From Defluviitaleaceae bacterium (GTDB lineage: Bacteria > Bacillota > Clostridia > Lachnospirales > WRAX01): a stretch of DNA of 48,372 bases. The notes beneath the pieces were generated by a model, which saw only the letters and a list, made by a program, of their open reading frames with translations, did not search any database and was not told the DNA's origin. Every line of letters starts with the position of its first letter. The stretch's first letter is position 1. A program made the translations under genes and the position numbers. Where the stretch lies: assembly GCA_009785555.1 (NCBI GenBank), contig WQWB01000006.1:1-48372 (forward strand). The letters run 5' to 3'. Positions 41,814 to 48,372 of this stretch are shown here, in pieces.

Positions 41814-42836
41814 ATGCAACGTCTAAAACAAAGGCGCGGACGGAGCAAATCCGTTGCCGCACATAACGATTATTGGAAATCATTTACCGATGTTTTCGCC
41901 ACGATATGTTTGATGTTTTTCTTCGTAATGCTTGTGTTCGGCATACTTTCAGGGTTTATGGGCAATAGAGCACAGGCCCTTACCCTTACGTTGGAAGAAC
42001 GGGAAAATGAGCTTTTCCTGCGCGAGTTTGCGCTTGCGGAGGCTCTTGGTTTGCTAGATGACCAACAAGCGATTTTAGACCGTATGGAAGAACTTTTGGA
42101 TATGCGCGAGGATGAGATTGAGCAGATGCGCCTTGCCTGGGATTTACTGATGTCCCAGCAGATCGCGGATATGAACGCGGCGCGTGAGGCTTTTGAAGAA
42201 ATAGCTCGGTACCGCTATAGCATCTATAGGCAGGCGGAATTTATGCTTCAAGCTGAAATGGGCCCAGACGTTGTATTCTATGACCCGGATTTAGGTGTGC
42301 TAGTTTTTGATACAAGTATCATGTTCGGCACAAACCTATTTGACATATCGCCTGGCGATATGGATATGATAGATAGCTTGCGCCGCGTTCTTTTCGCCAT
42401 TATTGACGAGTTTGCGCATGGAGACAGGCTTGTACGGCTTGAATCTATTGAGTTTCGCGGCCACGCAGACCGCGAGGGCATGGCTATGCACAACCGGCGC
42501 CTTTCGGCGAACCGAGCCGTCAGCGTCGTAAACGCTATTCTGCCGGAGGGCAACGCCGATGCGGTGCAAAATTGCCCATACAGCCCATTCTTTATAGCGT
42601 CCGGCTCATCTTTCTTCCATCCTCGAGCAGGTACGTTAGCCTCGCAGACGCCGGAGCAGATGGCGCAAAACCGCCGCGTTGACATTATTATAAACTTTGA
42701 CGCACGCGAGGTGGACGCGGCCATAGCGCGTATCGCAGAAACGCTTCTTATGCCTGGTGCAGACGATTTCGATTGGAATGTGAATGAAGGAGAACTTGGT
42801 TTGGACAGCTATGGCGATGAAGGAATTGATGATTAG
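41814..42836 (+). CDS. MotB/OmpA-type stator partner (ZorB-like)
   Basis: 340 residues. A basic N-terminus precedes a single membrane helix (about 24-46, SFTDVFATICLMFFFVMLVF). Asp26 aligns with the essential proton-binding Asp32 of E. coli MotB. Residues about 50-140 are a charged coiled coil, and 155-296 are an OmpA-like peptidoglycan-binding domain: FRGHADREG, NRRLSANRAVSVVNAIL and NRRVDIIIN. The C-terminus is acidic. GGGCGGTG lies close to ATG 41814. The order (ion-channel subunit then OmpA-type partner, then larger genes) is that of Zorya operons. No flagellar gene is nearby. Confidence 0.88.
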   Translation: MQRLKQRRGRSKSVAAHNDYWKSFTDVFATICLMFFFVMLVFGILSGFMGNRAQALTLTLEERENELFLREFALAEALGLLDDQQAILDRMEELLDMREDEIEQMRLAWDLLMSQQIADMNAAREAFEEIARYRYSIYRQAEFMLQAEMGPDVVFYDPDLGVLVFDTSIMFGTNLFDISPGDMDMIDSLRRVLFAIIDEFAHGDRLVRLESIEFRGHADREGMAMHNRRLSANRAVSVVNAILPEGNADAVQNCPYSPFFIASGSSFFHPRAGTLASQTPEQMAQNRRVDIIINFDAREVDAAIARIAETLLMPGADDFDWNVNEGELGLDSYGDEGIDD

Positions 42837-42856
42837 TAAATTCATGGGAGAAAACA

Positions 42857-43849
42857 ATGCTAATAACAGCGTTAGAGCTTGAAAATGAGCTTCGCAACCA
42901 ACTTGCACATATGGATAATGATGAGGTTTTTGCCAATCTTGAGCCAATAACTGCTCGTTTGCGTGCGATGGGTTTTTATGGCCTTGCCCGTGACCTAAGT
43001 GCAGCCGCCATGACAAAGGATGCGGAACGCCGTGATGAAGTCCTTTTGCGCTTATATAAAACCTTTGGCGTGGAGCTTTTTGGTAATATTATTGTTGAAA
43101 ATATTTCGCCTTGCGAAATTGAGTTTGAATGTGCCTACGGTTTTGCGAATACAGAAGTTGTGCTTACGGTAAATAGCGGGGATGGGGCATACCCGCTTAA
43201 CTTAAATAAAGAAAATATTGAACTTTCTTTTAGCGTGGATACTGGTGATAACTCGCTATATGCATCGGTCATATCGGTTTTACCGTCCAGCGGCGGTTCG
43301 TTCCGTATTTTGCTTGTTCTTGGCTGCAAAGCTGGTGCGTTTGACCGCGCCGGCGTGTTTTTATTACGCGCTAACCTTGTAATTGGCAAAGCAATCATTG
43401 CTGGCGGCGTGGTTAGGCTAAAGGCACATAATACAATCCCAGCCCGCATTTCGGATGATGAGATGGAAAAGCGATTGGATTTAAATTCGCCGCGTGGGGC
43501 GCAGGCTTTACCACCGCGTTTTGTTATACAGACAGAGCCCAAACCGGTTCATATTATACCTGGTCTTATACAATTTAAGCAAAAAAGCACACGGATTATA
43601 TTTGACAAACAGGGAAATGGTACGCCAAAGGTTCTTTGCGGCAACGGCGCGTTCCGTGCGGGTTTACCAAGCATCGCATCAGTGAATATCAGTTTCAATC
43701 CCATAAACTATAAAAATATGGAACAGAAACTCGCACAAATCGGCAACTTCAACATTATGCCGGAAACGGCCGTTTGGGTGGAATGGGAAGATTTTATTGC
43801 CGTATACAGCATTCAATATAAAGGCTTTATTGAAAAGTCTCAGAGGTAA
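42857..43849 (+). CDS. Unknown third component of the MotA/MotB-like operon (330 aa)
   Basis: I do not recognise this protein. Residues 1-80 are helical (LELENELRNQLAHMDNDEVF; RLRAMGFYGLARDLSAAAM). Residues 85-330 are beta-rich with alternating hydrophobic strands (VVLTVNSGDGAYPLNL; SFRILLVLGCKAGAF; ANLVIGKAIIAGGVVRLKAH), like a beta-sandwich or propeller. There is no signal peptide, membrane helix, nuclease or Walker motif. GGGAG precedes ATG 42857. It is 20 bp after the ZorB-like gene and 5 bp before the 1056-residue gene. It may link the motor to an effector; that is inference from position. Confidence 0.82.
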   Translation: MLITALELENELRNQLAHMDNDEVFANLEPITARLRAMGFYGLARDLSAAAMTKDAERRDEVLLRLYKTFGVELFGNIIVENISPCEIEFECAYGFANTEVVLTVNSGDGAYPLNLNKENIELSFSVDTGDNSLYASVISVLPSSGGSFRILLVLGCKAGAFDRAGVFLLRANLVIGKAIIAGGVVRLKAHNTIPARISDDEMEKRLDLNSPRGAQALPPRFVIQTEPKPVHIIPGLIQFKQKSTRIIFDKQGNGTPKVLCGNGAFRAGLPSIASVNISFNPINYKNMEQKLAQIGNFNIMPETAVWVEWEDFIAVYSIQYKGFIEKSQR

Positions 43850-43854
43850 GTATT

Positions 43855-46800
43855 ATGCCAATATACTCGTTAAAAAACAACTATGTGCCTACGCTTTTCA
43901 ACACAGGTTCGGGCAATTGCTACGCTTATTTTAACAATGCCTTCAATTTGTTGGAAGAGTTTTTTGATATGTGTATCGTTAAAGAGGATGCCGGCATTAC
44001 GACGTCTGGGCGAAATATTACCGGCAACGAGGCAGGCGCGCTTTTAGGTGATATATTTGCTGGATTTTATGCCGCATACACGCTGCTTTGCGAAGATGAC
44101 AGAAACGCCGCTGAGTACCGCTTTATTTTTATGCAATACGCTTTCGCCGCGGCACTGCTGGAAAGCCCAGCCACGGCCGCTTGGTTTTATGAACAAAACG
44201 CGGCGCGATGGCTTTCCGCCTTGCAACAGCAGGATGATGAGGCGGATATTTACGCGCCGATTGCCGCCGCCTGTAAAGATATAGGCTCATACGCTACGAT
44301 CAATGTTAAAGACGTGCGCGGCGTGGCTAATCTAATAATTTATGCGGCAAAAATGCGTGGTTTAGTCCGGCTTATTGATGAAAACTTTGCGCCCGTACAC
44401 TTAGATGCGAGCGGATTTTTGCTGAGATTTATCCTCCACGCCTCACCGGACGATTCCGTTTTATTGGAAAAGGTAGATTGGTTCAGCATGCAGCATGTAC
44501 CTATCGAAACGGTCTTTTCCCGCCCGCTGCTTTTTCAATCCATTTTAAAGCGTGTGGCTGAAAAAGGCGGCGGTATATTTAACCATGGCGCTTTGCATAT
44601 TTTAAATGCCTTATTGGTATACCATAATAAATTAAACCAACAGCAAGGCAATATAGATATTTTTTATCAAGGCTATAATAATTACGAAAAACTCGGCAAG
44701 GAAGCCTGTGTGATTTTGGACGATAATGCCGATTCATTTTTATTATACTACCTTTATGGCGGTGCGCCGCGTGGGCAAACCTTACCGCAAAGCCCACATT
44801 TTGCCCACTTGCATAAAGAGTTTATTGCGAATGCTAATTTTTATGAAATAGTTTCACGTTACTTTAATAAATACAATTTTTCTAAGCATGAAGTAGATTT
44901 GTGCACTGAAATCGCCGATCCGTCAGGTTTTTTATCAGCATGCTTAGATCAACTGTACAGTGTGGACGCAATACACGGCTACGCTGGTACAGCCAAATTA
45001 CGTTTTGCTTTTGAAAATTATCCGGCTGAAATAATTGCGGATTACTCACAGTTTTCTGAAACAACCGTCAATTATTATTGGTTACCTGAACAACCGGCCG
45101 CCGTATTGGACGAAAACGGAAATGAATTTATTTCACCAATACTCTTCACAAAGCAACGCCGAACACACTCATCCATTTTGAGGCAAAGCGGCGCAGGCAC
45201 AAACGACGATACCGGATTTACCGCCTTGACACCGACATTCCGCAAATTATTTTTATATGGATATGCATATAATTTTATAAAAAGCGGGCATATTGGCACT
45301 ATGCCTTATGAAGCAGCGGCCTATAGAGAAATGGTCGTTAATTTGCGCAATATGCCGCCGGATATTAGTATCCCTGCGGCACGCCAAGTTGTGTTAAACG
45401 CAAAAGCCAATGGAGATGCGGATACAGCGTATATGGCTTCGCGTCAACTTGCATTTATTTCGCCTACGCTTGCTACCTTACGTTTTTTTTCCTACGTAAA
45501 CAAGCAGCACGCTTCTGCGGCTTTTACATTCGGCGATCATATTCTTAATATAATTGAAACATTAGATATCTCCGGGGATGAACTGTACAAAGCACTGGGT
45601 GATGACGACCACCGCGAGCTTATCTCAACACTTATAAACCGCACACAAAACAGTATTTACTATAATAACGAAATCGCAAAAAATCTGCATCGCCTTAACA
45701 GAGAACTGACGGCAGATGAAATCGTGTATCTCAATTCTTCCTATGTTGACCATAACTTTAAGCCGGCGGGCGGAACAAAACACGAAACGATATTAAAATA
45801 TAACAAAGATATAGATACGGACACACGCTTATTATTAATGTTTTTGGAAAATAAACTTATAAACCGTGAGTTTGATACGGAATTTAACGATGCATTCGCA
45901 AAGTTGTGGGATGCCGTTTTTGGTCAACACGATAAATTAAAAAGTAACGATATCGCAAGAGACGGGGCACACGCTATTATTTGGCGCGTACTTGCATACG
46001 GCGATTCGCCGAAGTTTGCGTTCTTTACAAAATACATTGAGGCTTTTAATGAAGCGGCGGATTCTGCCGTGTTATATGAGTTTGTATTATTTAATAAAAT
46101 ACAAAACAAACAACCCATAACCCGCGCCGAATCAGACCGGATGTTCTTGTTATACAAAGCGCAAATGATCGTTACAGCGCGTACGCTTGCGGTTGCAACA
46201 ACAATTGGCGCGGCAAACCCGTCGGCACATCGCTTTGCGCCGCAACTTGCGGCCGAACTTCTCGCCTATGAATGGATAGATGCAGATGCGAGATGGAAGA
46301 GTTTAACCGTAACAAACCTACCGTATGGTGAATTTTTGTTAGACGAAAAAAACGCGAGCTATACCGGGCTTGGAGTGGTTTTGCAAAACGACGCTCCGAT
46401 TTATACGTATGTTCGTAAAATCGGATATGAAAACATTTATAAGCTGAGGTATAGAGAGGACGGCGTAGAACGCACCGACGTGTTTGTCCGCAATTTTGGC
46501 CGTGCGACTTGGCTTAGGGAATACATTTTTACCCGCATGCTTAATTTTGCCAAAGAACGGGGAAATAACGATTTAGACGCAAATATGCCACTCATTGCCG
46601 GTCGGATTTGCGTAGATGGAGATGTGTTTAACGGAGACGTTCTGCTTGCTTATGTAGATTATTTAATCTCGGAAGCGGCTGCATCGTCGAATATACATCT
46701 ACTTGAATTAACTCGGGCGTTAAAGTATATAACTGCCGAATCATCACAAAATTCGTTTACAAAATATTGCCTTTTTGCAACTAAAAACGGTGCGTTCGTG

Positions 46801-47025
46801 GATAAATTAAAACGTTTACTAACAATTATTTTGCTTTATTGGCCCGAAATAAAGGCAAATACTGATTTGCGTAAGTTTATTGCTTTCATACGAAGCCTGG
46901 AGCGCGTTTGCGGTGCCAATAAATTGGGTAATTTGTCGGATTATTTGTTTGAACAGATACAACAAAATCCACATATACAGCCAGATTTACGAGAAGTGTT
47001 TCGGACAGAATATGTTAATATGTGA
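43855..47025 (+). CDS. Unknown large component of the MotA/MotB-like operon (1056 aa)
   Basis: A 1056-residue soluble protein that I cannot place in a family. It is helix-rich throughout (FAFAAALLESPATAAWFYEQ; RRLLTIILLYWPEI-type segments) with many aromatic and asparagine residues. A more beta-like block lies around residues 830-890 (GLGVVLQNDAPIYTYVRKIG; VERTDVFVRNFGRATW). There is no Walker box, DEAD box, HNH or PD-(D/E)xK signature and no signal peptide or membrane helix. It therefore cannot be the SNF2-type ZorD or HNH-type ZorE of known Zorya types. It is the last gene of the operon (AGAGG before ATG 43855) and ends 3 bp from the convergent PHP gene. Parts are more AT-rich than the neighbours. 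Confidence 0.85.
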   Translation: MPIYSLKNNYVPTLFNTGSGNCYAYFNNAFNLLEEFFDMCIVKEDAGITTSGRNITGNEAGALLGDIFAGFYAAYTLLCEDDRNAAEYRFIFMQYAFAAALLESPATAAWFYEQNAARWLSALQQQDDEADIYAPIAAACKDIGSYATINVKDVRGVANLIIYAAKMRGLVRLIDENFAPVHLDASGFLLRFILHASPDDSVLLEKVDWFSMQHVPIETVFSRPLLFQSILKRVAEKGGGIFNHGALHILNALLVYHNKLNQQQGNIDIFYQGYNNYEKLGKEACVILDDNADSFLLYYLYGGAPRGQTLPQSPHFAHLHKEFIANANFYEIVSRYFNKYNFSKHEVDLCTEIADPSGFLSACLDQLYSVDAIHGYAGTAKLRFAFENYPAEIIADYSQFSETTVNYYWLPEQPAAVLDENGNEFISPILFTKQRRTHSSILRQSGAGTNDDTGFTALTPTFRKLFLYGYAYNFIKSGHIGTMPYEAAAYREMVVNLRNMPPDISIPAARQVVLNAKANGDADTAYMASRQLAFISPTLATLRFFSYVNKQHASAAFTFGDHILNIIETLDISGDELYKALGDDDHRELISTLINRTQNSIYYNNEIAKNLHRLNRELTADEIVYLNSSYVDHNFKPAGGTKHETILKYNKDIDTDTRLLLMFLENKLINREFDTEFNDAFAKLWDAVFGQHDKLKSNDIARDGAHAIIWRVLAYGDSPKFAFFTKYIEAFNEAADSAVLYEFVLFNKIQNKQPITRAESDRMFLLYKAQMIVTARTLAVATTIGAANPSAHRFAPQLAAELLAYEWIDADARWKSLTVTNLPYGEFLLDEKNASYTGLGVVLQNDAPIYTYVRKIGYENIYKLRYREDGVERTDVFVRNFGRATWLREYIFTRMLNFAKERGNNDLDANMPLIAGRICVDGDVFNGDVLLAYVDYLISEAAASSNIHLLELTRALKYITAESSQNSFTKYCLFATKNGAFVDKLKRLLTIILLYWPEIKANTDLRKFIAFIRSLERVCGANKLGNLSDYLFEQIQQNPHIQPDLREVFRTEYVNM

Positions 47026-47028
47026 TAG

Positions 47029-47712
47029 TTAAGGATAAAGTGCAATATTGCCGCTAACCAAGGCGTTTTTAAGGCCATAAGAATCTTTGAGCGGGACTGT
47101 TGAGTACATTACGGCACGGCCTTCATCGCCATCATCATGCGCGTCTGAGCCGCATAGAGCGTATAGCGTTGGGTTTCTATCGCGGTAATCACGGGCTAAG
47201 TCATTATGGTTATTATGCCGTGGGTGTCCGTTAAAAACCTCAATGCCGTGAGCGATGCGGATGAACTTGCGCTCATTATAATCACGGAATGGATGCGCCT
47301 GGATGATGAGCAAATCGTTACCGAACTTGGCCGCAAATTCCGTCGGGCACATCTCGTGTAGATACTTGTTTTTGCGTAAAAAGTCTTCATCTAAACCATA
47401 CAGCAAAAAATCGCTGTTTATACCTTTAAAGCGTATCTCCGCCCCCAAAATTACGTTAATGCCAAGCTTGTCGCCCGCAATTTTTGCGGCGTTGTAGCCT
47501 TTTAAAAACTCATCAACAAAAGCGTCCCACATATCGCTTGTAGGAGCGCTTTTTGTTGTAGACGGGCGCGTAAAAAAACTTTCGTGTATATGGTCTGTCA
47601 CTACGAAACTTGTATACCCAAGCTTGTGATAGCGACGGGCAACCTCTGCGCCTGAAATAGAGGCGCAGGGGCTGCTCTCGCTTGTATGTACATGCGTGTC
47701 GACCTTATACAT
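47029..47712 (-). CDS. PHP-domain phosphoesterase
   Basis: 227 residues with the PHP metal-binding pattern: DTHVHTSESSPCA (His-x-His), VVTDHIHESFF, GAEIRFKG (Glu), IIQAHPFRD (His) and CGSDAHDDGD (Asp-x-His). Such proteins are histidinol-phosphatase-like or nucleotide/sugar phosphate phosphoesterases with a trinuclear metal site. At 227 residues it is the short stand-alone type. Its start overlaps the pdxS stop by one base (TAATG), so the two are translationally coupled; a link to vitamin B6 metabolism is possible but unproven. Confidence 0.85.
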   Translation of the reverse strand: MYKVDTHVHTSESSPCASISGAEVARRYHKLGYTSFVVTDHIHESFFTRPSTTKSAPTSDMWDAFVDEFLKGYNAAKIAGDKLGINVILGAEIRFKGINSDFLLYGLDEDFLRKNKYLHEMCPTEFAAKFGNDLLIIQAHPFRDYNERKFIRIAHGIEVFNGHPRHNNHNDLARDYRDRNPTLYALCGSDAHDDGDEGRAVMYSTVPLKDSYGLKNALVSGNIALYP

Positions 47713-48372
47713 TACTTGCCGCGTTCAGCCATCAAAATTTCAATCTCGCTCTCGTTTATACCAACCATAGCTTCGCCAAGGTCTTCAGATAATTCGGCGA
47801 GGAGTTTGTAGTTGTCGTGGTTCTTTACTGCCTGTACAATGGCGGCGGCGCGTTTGCGTGGATCCCCGGATTTAAAGATGCCAGAACCAACAAATACACC
47901 TTCCGCACCAAGCTTTAGCATAAGTACCGCGTCTGCCGGGGTGGCGACGCCGCCGGCAGAGAAATTCGGTACGGGCAGCTTGCCATACTTGTGTACATAT
48001 TCAAGAAGACCAACAGGCACACGAAGCTCTTTAGCGCGGTTAAACAGTTCGTCTCCTCGCATAGCTTTAACCTCCGACATTTCACGCTGGATCGTACGCA
48101 TGTGGCGCACAGCCTGCACTACGTCACCAGTACCTGCTTCACCCTTCGTGCGTATCATAGCAGCGCCTTCCGCTATGCGGCGCAGCGCCTCGCCAAGATC
48201 TGTCGCTCCGCAGACAAACGGTGTTTTAAATTTGCGTTTTTCAACATGATATACATCGTCGGCTGGAGTAAGTACTTCGGATTCGTCTATGCAATCTATT
48301 CCCAAGGCTTCAAGGATTTCGGCCTCAACAAAATGACCGATGCGTACCTTGGCCATCACAGGAATACTAACA
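47712..48372 (-). CDS. pdxS: Pyridoxal 5'-phosphate synthase subunit PdxS, truncated by the window edge
   Basis: About 220 of the usual 290 residues are present; the N-terminal 70 or so lie beyond the window. The visible part begins [20 protein letters not shown], containing the catalytic lysine that binds ribose 5-phosphate, and [20 protein letters not shown] with the second active-site lysine. [17 protein letters not shown] and [14 protein letters not shown] form the phosphate site. PdxS with the glutaminase PdxT makes PLP from ribose 5-phosphate, glyceraldehyde 3-phosphate and glutamine-derived ammonia. pdxT is not in the window. The gene continues past 48372. Confidence 0.96.
   Translation of the reverse strand, partial: VSIPVMAKVRIGHFVEAEILEALGIDCIDESEVLTPADDVYHVEKRKFKTPFVCGATDLGEALRRIAEGAAMIRTKGEAGTGDVVQAVRHMRTIQREMSEVKAMRGDELFNRAKELRVPVGLLEYVHKYGKLPVPNFSAGGVATPADAVLMLKLGAEGVFVGSGIFKSGDPRKRAAAIVQAVKNHDNYKLLAELSEDLGEAMVGINESEIEILMAERGK

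Noticed and set aside
40811-42836. Flagellar motAB genes
   Set aside because: The first protein has three membrane helices and a long helical tail, not the four-helix MotA layout. No flagellar or chemotaxis gene is nearby, and two large non-flagellar genes follow in the same operon.

Overview
The window looks like part of the chromosome of an anaerobic, Gram-positive-type Firmicute (class Clostridia or a close relative). Evidence: an oxygen-sensitive ribonucleotide reductase (nrdD/nrdG), ferredoxin-linked 2-oxoacid oxidation, phosphotransbutyrylase and butyrate kinase, the yloU/fakA pair, recD2, walJ, bioY, consensus sigma-A promoters with 17-bp spacers, strong Shine-Dalgarno sites and no outer-membrane genes. 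Coding density is high and the genome is mid-GC, with a few visibly AT-rich islands. No tRNA, rRNA, CRISPR array, intact insertion sequence or intact prophage was seen.

Layout. 1-2000: end of a sensor histidine kinase, an AT-rich orphan gene, a decayed gene remnant, a strong terminator and the tmRNA gene (minus strand). 2089-8655: murA, walJ and a tight run of GNAT acetyltransferase, a two-gene ABC exporter, an NAD synthase whose glutaminase domain has collapsed, and bioY. 8757-13979: a secreted clostripain-type protease, an unknown propeller/coiled-coil protein and a three-gene ABC-2 transporter. 13997-18306 (minus strand): a BcgI-like restriction-modification locus followed by tilS. 18402-20682: yloU-fakA.

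21500-32721 is a fermentation block: ptb, buk, an M20 amidohydrolase, leucine dehydrogenase, a P-loop ATPase, a four-subunit 2-oxoacid:ferredoxin oxidoreductase, pta, two tiny genes and ackA. Together they can turn branched-chain amino acids into 2-oxoacids, then acyl-CoAs, acyl-phosphates and finally short fatty acids plus ATP. 32828-40597 holds a QueG-like iron-sulfur protein, a DUF421 membrane protein, nrdD-nrdG under a promoter covered by two NrdR boxes, and recD2.

40691-47025 is the most unusual region. One consensus promoter drives four tightly spaced genes: a MotA/TolQ/ExbB-type proton-channel subunit, a MotB/OmpA-type partner that keeps the ion-binding aspartate, and two large proteins (330 and 1056 residues) that I cannot assign. 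The arrangement resembles the Zorya anti-phage systems but without recognisable helicase or nuclease effectors. The window closes with a PHP-domain gene coupled to pdxS.

The second highlight is the restriction locus. The methylase-nuclease gene ends on an A AAA AAG heptamer directly before its stop codon, with an SD-like GAGG 10 nt upstream and a GC-rich stem 6 nt downstream. This is the architecture of a dnaX-type -1 frameshift and would fuse it to the specificity subunit. That subunit also contains a G7 tract at which a second frame encodes a conserved helix. Sequencing error at homopolymers is the main alternative for both.
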